A DNA stretch of 39,565 nt from Actinomycetes bacterium (lineage in GTDB: Bacteria > Actinomycetota > Actinomycetes > Streptosporangiales > Streptosporangiaceae), in the NCBI GenBank assembly GCA_021792855.1, contig JAJYTW010000013.1:1-39565 (forward strand), read 5' to 3'. Below are positions 15,930 to 23,936 of the stretch, one piece after another. Position numbers and translations under genes: made by a program. A model generated the notes under the pieces. It ran no database searches, was not told the DNA's origin, and saw only the letters and a program-made list of their open reading frames with translations. How positions within the stretch are numbered: position 1 is the first letter of the stretch; every line of letters starts with the position of its first letter.

Positions 15930-17258
15930 ATGAACGAGCACAGCGGTCCTGACCCCGAGCAGCCGGGGATGGACCCCTCCATCTGGCGTGGCCTGTCCAT
16001 GCCGCGGATGTCCCGGCGGCAGATCCTGAAGTCAGCCGGAACCGGTGCCGGCGCGGTTGGGATCGGCGCCTTCCTGGCGGCGTGCGGCGTGTCCGGCACC
16101 AAGGTCACCGGCGGCAAGGTCAGCAAGACCGGCGTCGGCAGCGCGTCCTGGTGGAAGAAGCAGCCGGTCACCAAGACGGTGAACTTCGCGAACTGGCCCT
16201 ACTACATCGACGTGGTCAGCGGCAAGCACCTCACCCTGGACCACTTCACCTCCCAGACCGGTATCGCGGTGAACTACACCGAGCCGATCAACAACAACCT
16301 GCCGTTCTACGCCAAGATCCGCCCCTCGCTCGAGGCCAAGCAGCCGACCGGCTACGACATCATCGTGATGACGAACAACAGCCCGCCGCTCGGCTACCTG
16401 ATCAACTTCGGCTGGCTGGTGCCGCTGGACCAGTCGATGATGGTCAACTTCGACAAGTACGCCGGTCCGCTGATCAAGAACCCGTCCTGGGACCCGGGGA
16501 ACAAGTTCACGATGGCCTGGCAGTCCGGGTGGACCGCGATCGGCTACAACTCCTCGGTGATCAAGAACCCCGGTGACAGCGTGGGGATCCTGTTCGACAA
16601 GAAGTACGCCGGCCGGGTCGGCATGATGAGCGACCCGCAGGAACTCGGCAGCCTCGGCCTGCTGGCGATCGGCGTGGAGCCGGCCACCTCGACCGAGTCG
16701 GACTGGGCCAAGGCCGCCAAGAAGCTTCAGCAGCAGAAGAACGACGGCATCGTCCGGTCCTACTACGACCAGAGCTACATCGACCACCTGAAGAACGGCG
16801 ACATCGTGGTCAGCCAGGCCTGGTCCGGTGACATCTTCCAGGCCGACCTGAACAGCAAGTACCGGGACCTCAAGCTGCTCATCCCGGTCGAGGGCGGCAT
16901 GTTCTGGACCGACAACATGTGCATCCCGCAGGGCGCGGCCAATCCCAAGGCCGCGATGATGCTGATGGACTACTTCTACCAGCCGGGCATCCAGGCGGTC
17001 GTGGAGTACTACAACGACTATGTCTGCCCGGTGCCGGCGGCCAAGCAGGAACTGCTGAACCCGACCGGGTGGACCGCGACCGCGCTGAAGCAGATGAAGC
17101 CGGAGATCGGGCTGCCGCCGTCGGTGACCGCGAACGCCCCGACGGTGTTCCCGACCCCGGAGTACATCAAGAACTCGCGGAACTACTACCAGTACAAGAG
17201 CCAGGAAGAGCTGAACGCGTGGAACAACCTGTTCTTGCCGATCATCCAGGGCGCGTAG
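15930..17258 (+). CDS. potD: Polyamine ABC transporter substrate-binding lipoprotein
   Basis: A 442-residue extracellular solute-binding protein of the PotD/PotF family. The N-terminus carries a twin-arginine signal (SRRQILKSAG, R29-R30) and a lipobox FLAACG with the lipidated C52, so it is predicted to be exported folded through Tat and anchored outside. The mature part starts the typical binding fold with VNFANWPYYIDV and includes GYDIIVMTNN, MAWQSGWTAIGYN and EGGMFWTDNMCIP, the last matching the polyamine-contacting region of the family. AGGAGG eleven bases upstream supports the ATG. Its last 40 bases overlap the proposed start of potB. Which polyamine it prefers cannot be told from the sequence. 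Confidence 0.93.
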   Translation: MNEHSGPDPEQPGMDPSIWRGLSMPRMSRRQILKSAGTGAGAVGIGAFLAACGVSGTKVTGGKVSKTGVGSASWWKKQPVTKTVNFANWPYYIDVVSGKHLTLDHFTSQTGIAVNYTEPINNNLPFYAKIRPSLEAKQPTGYDIIVMTNNSPPLGYLINFGWLVPLDQSMMVNFDKYAGPLIKNPSWDPGNKFTMAWQSGWTAIGYNSSVIKNPGDSVGILFDKKYAGRVGMMSDPQELGSLGLLAIGVEPATSTESDWAKAAKKLQQQKNDGIVRSYYDQSYIDHLKNGDIVVSQAWSGDIFQADLNSKYRDLKLLIPVEGGMFWTDNMCIPQGAANPKAAMMLMDYFYQPGIQAVVEYYNDYVCPVPAAKQELLNPTGWTATALKQMKPEIGLPPSVTANAPTVFPTPEYIKNSRNYYQYKSQEELNAWNNLFLPIIQGA

Positions 17259-18133
17259 GCTCACGCCGTCCGCGGGCCAGGTTCGGGAAGGCGCTCGCGC
17301 CGTATCTCCTGAGCCTGCCCGCGGGGCTCTGGCTGCTGATCCTGTTCCTGATCCCGCTCGTGGTGATGCTCTCGCTGTCACTTCAGACCTGCAACAACGC
17401 GACCGGCGCCTGCGTGATGACCTGGCACTGGGGCGAGTTCTGGCAGCAGCTGAGCTTGTACCACGGGCAGTTCCTGAACAGCTTCTATTACGCGGGCGCG
17501 GCGACGATCATCGACCTGCTGATCTCGTTCCCGATCGCGTACTGGATCGCCTTCTACGGTGGCAACAAGAAGAACTTCTTCCTGCTCATGCTGCTGGTGC
17601 CGTTCTTCGTGTCGTTCATCATCCGCACCGTGGTGTGGCAGTTCATCCTGTCCGACCAGGGCATCATCCTGGGCGGGCTGAAGAACGCGCACCTGCTGCC
17701 GCAGAGCTTCCACGTGCTAGCCACGGGGTACGCGGTGGTGGCCGGACTGGCGTACAACTATCTGCCGTTCACCGCCCTGCCGCTGTACGTGGCGATCGAG
17801 CGGATCGACCGGCGGATCCTGGATGCCGCCTACGACCTGTACGCCACCAAGCGGGACGCGTTCCTGCGGATCATCCTGCCGCTTACGGTCCCCGGTCTGT
17901 TCGCCGCGTTCCTGCTCACCTTCATCCCGCAACTCGGCGACTACGTGAACCAGCAGGTGCTCGGCGGCACGAGTAACACCATGATCGGGACCGTCATCCA
18001 GAACGCGTTCCTGGTCAACCTGGACTACGCGGGCGGGTCCGCGCTGTCGGCGATCCTGCTGGCGATCGCGCTGATCGGCATCTTCGCGTACTCCAGGCTG
18101 CTCGGCTCGCGCGCGATCGAGGATTTCCTGTGA
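17219..18133 (+). CDS. potB: Polyamine ABC transporter permease
   Basis: A 304-residue inner-membrane permease with six predicted helices, the first at LLSLPAGLWLLILFLIPLVV. The binding-protein-dependent EAA-like loop DAAYDLYATKRDAFLRI contacts PotA. No ATG lies near the expected N-terminus. The best start is GTG 17219, preceded by GGAAGAG eight bases upstream; it lies inside potD and overlaps it by 40 bases, implying translational coupling. The same frame stays open far upstream inside potD, which is antisense-free but not meaningful. Residues before helix 1 (GSRRPRARFGKALAP) are basic, as expected for the cytoplasmic side. Confidence 0.87.
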   Translation: MEQPVLADHPGRVGSRRPRARFGKALAPYLLSLPAGLWLLILFLIPLVVMLSLSLQTCNNATGACVMTWHWGEFWQQLSLYHGQFLNSFYYAGAATIIDLLISFPIAYWIAFYGGNKKNFFLLMLLVPFFVSFIIRTVVWQFILSDQGIILGGLKNAHLLPQSFHVLATGYAVVAGLAYNYLPFTALPLYVAIERIDRRILDAAYDLYATKRDAFLRIILPLTVPGLFAAFLLTFIPQLGDYVNQQVLGGTSNTMIGTVIQNAFLVNLDYAGGSALSAILLAIALIGIFAYSRLLGSRAIEDFL

Positions 18134-18182
18134 CCGCCGCGCGAGGCGAGACGCCCGGGACCGACGTGCCGGAGGTGCACCG

Positions 18183-19052
18183 ATGACCACAGTCGCAGCA
18201 CGGCCGACCGGGTCCGCGTCCGGTCAGCCTGCCCACGGCCGGCGCAAGCAGCGCAGGTGGACCAGGGCGATCCTGCCGACCTACTCCTGGCTGGTGATCG
18301 CGTACCTGGTGTTCCCGATCGCGATCATGATCGTGTACAGCTTCAACCAGGTCACCACCGGTCTGCCGCAGGTCAGCTTCGCCTGGAACGGCTTCACCAC
18401 GAGGTGGTACCAGCAGTGGAACGGGATCCCGCAGCTGACCTCGTCGTTCTGGCTGTCCATCCAGCTTGCCCTGGCCACCACCGTGCTCGCGGGCGTCGTC
18501 GGCACGTTGCTGGCGCTGGCCCTGGTGCGGTACCGGCCGCCGAGGTTCCGCGGCAAGGCGGCGTTCGAGCAGACGCTGTTCCTGAACATCGCGGCGCCCG
18601 AGATCGTGCTTGGCGCCTCGCTGCTCGGGCTGTTCGTCACGCTGAACGTGGCCAGGGGATTCCTGACCCTGCTGATCTCGCACGTGGCGTTCTCGATCGC
18701 CTACGTCGCGGTCACGGTGCGGGCCAGGATGGCGGGCTTCGACCGGTCGCTGGAGGAGGCCGCGCAGGATCTGGGCGCGAACGCGTGGACCACGTTCCGC
18801 AAGATCACGTTCCCGATCATCCTGCCCGGCATCATGGCCGGTGGCCTGATGGCGTTCGCGATCTCGATCGACGACTTCGTGACGTCGAACTTCGTCAGCG
18901 GGCCGCAGGTGCCGTTCCCGGTGTGGGTGTACGGAGCGACCAGGATCGGCATCCCGCCGCAGGTGTTCGTGTTCGGCACGGCCATCTTCACGGTGGGCAT
19001 CCTGTGCGCGCTCGCCAGCGTGATCATGTCGAGGAGGCATCGGCCCGCGTGA
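18183..19052 (+). CDS. potC: Polyamine ABC transporter permease
   Basis: A 289-residue second permease of the importer with six predicted helices. A basic, Arg-rich N-terminus (GRRKQRRWTRA) precedes helix 1 (LVIAYLVFPIAIMIVYSF). The cytoplasmic EAA motif EEAAQDLGANAWTTFRKI followed by FPIILPGI is well conserved, and AISIDDFVTSNFVSG is typical of PotC. GGAGGTG sits eight bases upstream of the ATG. It is 49 bases after potB and 13 before the oxidase gene, so all five genes are cotranscribed. It pairs with PotB to form the membrane channel. Confidence 0.93.
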   Translation: MTTVAARPTGSASGQPAHGRRKQRRWTRAILPTYSWLVIAYLVFPIAIMIVYSFNQVTTGLPQVSFAWNGFTTRWYQQWNGIPQLTSSFWLSIQLALATTVLAGVVGTLLALALVRYRPPRFRGKAAFEQTLFLNIAAPEIVLGASLLGLFVTLNVARGFLTLLISHVAFSIAYVAVTVRARMAGFDRSLEEAAQDLGANAWTTFRKITFPIILPGIMAGGLMAFAISIDDFVTSNFVSGPQVPFPVWVYGATRIGIPPQVFVFGTAIFTVGILCALASVIMSRRHRPA

Positions 19053-19065
19053 TTGGACCAGGGAC

Positions 19066-20508
19066 GTGGCGCTGAAACCACACCTGCCGGGCCGGGCCGG
19101 TCACGAACGGTTCGCCGCGGCGCTATCCGGTGCCCGGCCGATGCCGTTCTGGCTGGATCAGCCGGATGCCCCGGCGCCGCTGCCGCCACTGCGCGGCGCG
19201 GCCCGGGCGGACCTGGCCGTGATCGGCGGCGGGTTCGGCGGCCTGTGGACCGCGCTGATGGCCAAGGAGCGCGATCCGGCCACCGACGTCGTGCTGGTGG
19301 AGGGGCGCAGGGTCGCCTGGGCGGCGTCCGGCCGCAACGGCGGCTTCTGCGCGGCCAGCATCACGCACGGCCTCGGCAACGGCCTGGAGCGGTTCGGCGA
19401 CGAGATTGGCGAATTGCAGCGCCTGGGCAATCAGAACCTGGACGAGATCGAGGCGACCGTCGCCAGGTACGGCATCGACTGCGATTTCCGGCGCACCGGC
19501 GAGATGGCGGTGGCGACGCAGGAGTGGCAGTACGAGGGCCTGGTCGAGGCGGCGGATGCGGCCAGGGCACTGGGCGAGGATCCGGTGCTGCTGGACGCCG
19601 AGGGCGTTCGCGAGCAGGTGCACTCGCCCACCTATCTGGGCGGCCTGTGGGACCGCGAGGGCTGCGCGATCGTGGATCCGGCCAGGCTCGCCTGGGGCCT
19701 GCGGCGGGCCTGCCTGGAGGCCGGGGTGCGGATCTTCGAGCACACCCCGGTCCGGTCGATCACCGCCGACTCCGGCCGGACCGGTCCGCTGACCCTCGCC
19801 ACCGATCAGGCCACTCTGGTCGCCGGGCGGGTCGCGCTGGCGGCGGGCGCGATGTCACCGCTGCTCCGGCGGTTGCGCGCCTATCTGGTGCCGGTCTACG
19901 ACTACGTGCTGATGACCGAACCGCTGACGACCAGCCAGATGCGGAGCATCGGCTGGGAGAACCGGCAGGGGATCGGGGACGCGGCGAACCAGTTCCACTA
20001 CTACCGGCTGACCGCGGACAACCGGATCCTGTGGGGCGGCTACGACGCGGTCTATCACTACGGCAACAAGATCGCGGCCTCGCTCGACCAGCGGCCGGAG
20101 ACCTTCGAGATGCTGGCTGCGCACTTCTTCGCGACGTTCCCGCAGCTTGACGGGCTTAAGTTCAGCCACACCTGGGGCGGCGTGATCGACACCTGCTCCC
20201 GGTTCAGCGCGTTCTTCGGCACCGCCAGGGGTGGCCGGCTGGCCTACGCGGCCGGGTACACCGGTCTGGGTGTCGGCGCGACCAGGTTCGGCGCCAACGT
20301 GATGCTCGACCTGCTGGCCGGGCAGCCGACCGAGCGGACCGAGCTCAAGATGGTCCGCTCCAAGCCGCTGCCGTTCCCGCCGGAGCCGCTGCGCGCCGCC
20401 GGGATCGGATTGACCCGCTGGTCGCTGGCCCGCGCCGACGACAACGACGGCCGCCGGAACGCCTGGCTGAAGGCACTGGACAGCGTCGGCCTCGGCTTCG
20501 ATTCCTGA
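19066..20508 (+). CDS. FAD-dependent amine oxidoreductase (DAO family, PuuB-like)
   Basis: A 480-residue flavoenzyme of the D-amino-acid-oxidase superfamily. The dinucleotide fold VIGGGFGGLWTA is at 52-63, and ASGRNGGFC near 90 is the FAD-contacting turn typical of gamma-glutamylputrescine oxidase and related amine oxidases. The C-terminal YAAGYTGLGVGATRFG closes the FAD site. It starts at GTG 19066, 13 bases after potC. Position at the end of a polyamine import operon suggests oxidative deamination of putrescine, spermidine or a gamma-glutamylated form. No gamma-glutamyl-polyamine ligase is present in the window, so the free amine may be the substrate, or the ligase is elsewhere. The first 45 residues before the FAD fold are an ordinary extension for this group. 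Confidence 0.85.
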   Translation: MALKPHLPGRAGHERFAAALSGARPMPFWLDQPDAPAPLPPLRGAARADLAVIGGGFGGLWTALMAKERDPATDVVLVEGRRVAWAASGRNGGFCAASITHGLGNGLERFGDEIGELQRLGNQNLDEIEATVARYGIDCDFRRTGEMAVATQEWQYEGLVEAADAARALGEDPVLLDAEGVREQVHSPTYLGGLWDREGCAIVDPARLAWGLRRACLEAGVRIFEHTPVRSITADSGRTGPLTLATDQATLVAGRVALAAGAMSPLLRRLRAYLVPVYDYVLMTEPLTTSQMRSIGWENRQGIGDAANQFHYYRLTADNRILWGGYDAVYHYGNKIAASLDQRPETFEMLAAHFFATFPQLDGLKFSHTWGGVIDTCSRFSAFFGTARGGRLAYAAGYTGLGVGATRFGANVMLDLLAGQPTERTELKMVRSKPLPFPPEPLRAAGIGLTRWSLARADDNDGRRNAWLKALDSVGLGFDS

Positions 20509-20544
20509 CCCGGCCTGCCATCGCCATCGGCCTGGTCCTCGGCG

Positions 20545-22191
20545 CTAGAGCGCCGGGGACCGGTCGGTTGCGGCCTGGTGGGCGATCAGCGCGGCGTGCA
20601 GGCTGAGCCGGATCTCGGCCGTGTCCAGGCTGACCCCGAGGATCTGCTCGATCTGGCGCAGCCGCTCGTACAGGGTGGGCCGGGCCAGCCGGACCCGCTG
20701 CGCGGTCTCGGCCTTGTTGCCGCCGGATCGCAGGAACGCGGTCAGCAGGCCGGCCAGGTCGGTGCCGGCCCGGTCGTCGTGCAGCAGCAGCGGGCCGATC
20801 TGGCGCTCGGCGAAGGCCTGCACCCTCGGGTCGTCGGCTAGCTGGCCGAGCAGCCCGGCCAGTCCGAGATCGGCGAGCCGCACGACCGGTCCCGCGGCCG
20901 CGCCGGACCCAGCCGGATCGGCCAGGTGCGCGGCGTCCACGGCCTGGGCGGCGGCCAGGAAGGACGTGCTGGCCTGGGCGACGCTGGTGACCGCCGGTCC
21001 GGCCCCGATCACCGGCTGACCGGCCTGACCAGGTTGGCCGGGCTGGCCGCGGCTGCGCAGTCGGGCCGCGATCTCGGCGAGCGTATCGTCCTCGTCGGCC
21101 TCGGCCGGCAGCGCGAGCAGTGCCCCGACTCGGCCATCGGCCAGGGTGCCCGCCAGCACCGGCACGGCCATCACCTGACAGCCGCTGGTGATCGCGTCGA
21201 GCGTGCTGGCCAGCGCCGGGGCAGAGTCGGCGGCCCGGCCGGCCGGAGCGATCACGATGGGCAGCAGCCGGTGCCCGGCCAGTGGTATGCCGAGCGCCGA
21301 GATCCGGGCGTGCAGGTCGACCGAGTCCGCGTAGCGTTCCCCGGTCAGCGCGGCGAGCAGCGTCGTCTGCGCGTGCCGGAGCGGGGTCTCGCGCCGGTCC
21401 CGCACCAGCCGGGCCAGCGCGAGCGTGGTAGCGGCCTGCTCGGCGAGGACGTGATCGGACGGGCCGGGCACGGCGGGCAGCGCGAAGATGAGCCGGCCCC
21501 AGTCGGCGCCGTGCCCGCCGACCATGGCGACCAGCCAGCCAGTTGCCGGGTCGTACCCGGATCGCCCGCTCACCGCCACGGCGCGGGATCGGCCGGCGAA
21601 GCCGGCCAGCAGGTCGGCGACCTCCTCCTTGCCCGGCGCGCAGGCCAGCACCCGGTGGCCGAGGTCGGCCAGGATGACCGGGACGCCGGCCAGTGCGCTG
21701 GCCCTGGCCACGATGTCGTCGGCACTGGCGGCCGCGGCCGCGAGGTCGGTGAAGACCTGGTGCAGCCGCTGGGCGGCCCGAAGCTCGGCGACCTGGGCGG
21801 CCAGGATCTCGGCGTGCACCGCCTCGGTGACCGCGATGAACTGGGTCTGCCGCTGCAGGACGATCAGCGGAAGCCGGTGCGCGGTGGCGGACTGCACCAG
21901 CGGCCTGGGCAGGTCGCGCACGTAGCGTGAGCCGATCTCCACCGCCAGGGCCGCGGCCCCCGCGTCCGCCAGCGCGGACACGAACCGGTCGAGGCCGGCC
22001 GGGTCGGCCGGCAGCGCGATCCCGGTGGACAGCACGAACTCACCGCCGCGGAGGAACTCCCGCGGATCGGCCAGTTCGACCACATGCACCCAGCGGACCG
22101 GGGTGTCCAGCCGGTCGGCCGCGGCGAGCACCCGCGGCGAGCCGCGCCGGACCGGGTCGAGGGCCAGCACATCGGCGACGGTTGGCTGCAT
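20545..22191 (-). CDS. PucR family transcriptional regulator
   Basis: A 548-residue regulator. Residues about 1-125 form the PucR N-terminal (purine-catabolism-type) domain (TVADVLALDPVRRGSPRVLA, RWVHVVELADPREFLRGGE), the middle part is a GGDEF-like sensory region, and about 485-540 the C-terminal helix-turn-helix FLRSGGNKAETAQRVRLARP. GGAGG about seven bases upstream supports the ATG at 22191. It is divergent from the semialdehyde dehydrogenase-aminotransferase pair and convergent with the oxidase, so it most likely senses an amine or semialdehyde metabolite and activates the divergent genes. Members of this family control GABA, purine and amine catabolism in actinobacteria. Confidence 0.9.
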   Translation of the reverse strand: MQPTVADVLALDPVRRGSPRVLAAADRLDTPVRWVHVVELADPREFLRGGEFVLSTGIALPADPAGLDRFVSALADAGAAALAVEIGSRYVRDLPRPLVQSATAHRLPLIVLQRQTQFIAVTEAVHAEILAAQVAELRAAQRLHQVFTDLAAAAASADDIVARASALAGVPVILADLGHRVLACAPGKEEVADLLAGFAGRSRAVAVSGRSGYDPATGWLVAMVGGHGADWGRLIFALPAVPGPSDHVLAEQAATTLALARLVRDRRETPLRHAQTTLLAALTGERYADSVDLHARISALGIPLAGHRLLPIVIAPAGRAADSAPALASTLDAITSGCQVMAVPVLAGTLADGRVGALLALPAEADEDDTLAEIAARLRSRGQPGQPGQAGQPVIGAGPAVTSVAQASTSFLAAAQAVDAAHLADPAGSGAAAGPVVRLADLGLAGLLGQLADDPRVQAFAERQIGPLLLHDDRAGTDLAGLLTAFLRSGGNKAETAQRVRLARPTLYERLRQIEQILGVSLDTAEIRLSLHAALIAHQAATDRSPAL

Positions 22192-22215
22192 GTGGTGGCC
22201 TCCGGGGCTAATCGA

Positions 22216-22269
22216 GCACGTGATGACACTTAGGAAGACGTGCGCCTGATTATCTTACAGTTCGTAACT
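22216..22269. promoter_or_regulatory. Spaced inverted repeats in the PucR/mmsA intergenic region
   Basis: GCACGT (22216-22221) and ACGTGC (22238-22243) are inverted with centres 22 bases (two helical turns) apart. AGTT-CGT-AACT follows at 22259-22269. On the reverse strand GATAAT, a good -10, lies between them. These are candidate PucR sites; none is strong enough to be certain. Confidence 0.3.
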
Positions 22270-22365
22270 TGGTGTTCGGATGGTCACGGAGCACACTGGG
22301 CAGCGAACATCAGCGCAGCAAGGCCTGACGGCGCTGCGACAATCAGCGTGATAAGGGGCAAGGGG

Positions 22366-23901
22366 ATGACGCAGCCGAGTGCTGGCCAGGGCGCGAGCCA
22401 GGCCGACAAGCACTGCACACACTGGATCGGCGGCAAGCCGTGGACGGGGACGGCGAGCCAGCACGGGGAGATCTACAACCCGGCGACCGGCAAGGTCAGC
22501 GGCACGGTCGACTTCGCGACGGCGGCAGAGGTCGATCTCGCGGTGCAGACGGCCGCGGCGGCCTGGCCGGCCTGGCGGGACACCTCGCTGGTCCGGCGGG
22601 CGGCGGTCATGTTCGCGTTCCGCGACCTGGTCCGCAAGCACACCGACGAGCTTGCCGCGCTGATCACCAGCGAGCACGGCAAGGTGGCCTCGGACGCGGC
22701 CGGCGAGGTCGCCCGCGGCCTCGAGGTCGTGGAGTTCGCCTGCGGCATCCCGCACCTGCTCAAGGGCTCGTTCTCGGAGAACGTCTCGACCAGCGTGGAC
22801 GCGTACTCGATCCGGCAGCCACTGGGCGTGGTGGCCGGCATCACCCCGTTCAACTTCCCGGCCATGGTGCCGATGTGGATGTTCCCGATCGCGCTCGCGG
22901 CGGGCAACGCGTTCGTGCTCAAGCCGTCGGAGAAGGACCCGTCCACCGCGCTCCGGCTGGCCGAGTTGCTGTCCGAGGCGGGCCTGCCGGACGGCGTGTT
23001 CAACGTCGTCAACGGCGGCAAGGAGGCGGTTGACTCGCTGCTGAACCACCCGGAGGTCAAGGCGGTCAGCTTCGTCGGCTCGACCCCGATCGCCCGGTAC
23101 GTCGCGCAGACCGCGATGACCGCCGGCAAGCGGGTGCAGGCCCTGGGCGGCGCGAAGAACCACATGGTCGTGCTGCCGGACGCCGACCTGGACCAGGCCG
23201 CCGACGCGGCGGTGTCGGCCGGCTTCGGGTCGGCGGGGGAGCGCTGCATGGCGATCTCCGTCGTGGTCGCGGTGGACCCGGTCGGCGACGAACTGATCGC
23301 CAAGATCAAGGAGCGGGTCGCCAAGCTGACGGTCGGCCCCGGTGACTTGCCCGAGTCCGAGATGGGCCCGCTGGTCACCCAGGTGCACCGGGACAAGGTC
23401 GCGTCCTACCTGGACTCCGGGGTGGCCGACGGCGCGGTGCTCGCGATCGACGGTCGCGGCCATCCGATCACCGGCGGCTCGAAGGACGGATTCTGGCTCG
23501 GCCCGAGCCTGCTCGACCACGTCAAGCCCGGCATGAGCTGCTACACCGACGAGATCTTCGGCCCGGTGCTCTCGGTGGTGCGGGCCGCCTCCTACGCCGA
23601 GGCGGTCGAGGTGATCAATGCCAACCCGTACGGCAACGGCACCGCGATCTTCACCAACGACGGCGGCGCGGCCCGCCGGTTCGTTAAGGACATCGAGGTC
23701 GGCATGGTCGGCGTGAACGTGCCGATCCCGGTGCCGATGGCGTTCTACTCCTTCGGCGGCTGGAAGGCGTCGCTGTTCGGCGACACCCACGTGCATGGCA
23801 CCGAGGGCGTGCACTTCTACACCAGGGGCAAGGCCGTCACCGCGCGCTGGCTCGACCCCAGCCACGGCGGCGTGAACCTGGGTTTCCCGACCAACAACTA
23901 A
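22366..23901 (+). CDS. mmsA: CoA-acylating (methyl)malonate-semialdehyde dehydrogenase
   Basis: A 511-residue member of the MmsA/IolA branch of aldehyde dehydrogenases, which convert methylmalonate or malonate semialdehyde plus CoA and NAD to propionyl-CoA or acetyl-CoA with loss of CO2. The nucleophile C294 lies in GERCMA and TPFNFP is at 160-165. The usual general-base motif ELGGK is replaced by ALGGAKNH (259-266); loss of this glutamate is diagnostic for the CoA-dependent branch. The start at 22366 (MTQPSAGQG) follows AAGGGG; the frame is open further upstream but has no ribosome site there. The next gene, an aminotransferase, begins 35 bases later, so the pair probably converts a beta-amino acid such as beta-alanine to an acyl-CoA. 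Confidence 0.93.
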   Translation: MTQPSAGQGASQADKHCTHWIGGKPWTGTASQHGEIYNPATGKVSGTVDFATAAEVDLAVQTAAAAWPAWRDTSLVRRAAVMFAFRDLVRKHTDELAALITSEHGKVASDAAGEVARGLEVVEFACGIPHLLKGSFSENVSTSVDAYSIRQPLGVVAGITPFNFPAMVPMWMFPIALAAGNAFVLKPSEKDPSTALRLAELLSEAGLPDGVFNVVNGGKEAVDSLLNHPEVKAVSFVGSTPIARYVAQTAMTAGKRVQALGGAKNHMVVLPDADLDQAADAAVSAGFGSAGERCMAISVVVAVDPVGDELIAKIKERVAKLTVGPGDLPESEMGPLVTQVHRDKVASYLDSGVADGAVLAIDGRGHPITGGSKDGFWLGPSLLDHVKPGMSCYTDEIFGPVLSVVRAASYAEAVEVINANPYGNGTAIFTNDGGAARRFVKDIEVGMVGVNVPIPVPMAFYSFGGWKASLFGDTHVHGTEGVHFYTRGKAVTARWLDPSHGGVNLGFPTNN

Positions 23902-23936
23902 GACGAGGGACGGCACGTCCCTGACAGGAGGCAATG

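Noticed and set aside
16032-17381. Reverse-strand frame of 449 codons opposite potD
   Set aside because: Antisense to a confidently assigned gene, with Val/Arg/Asp/His-biased composition.
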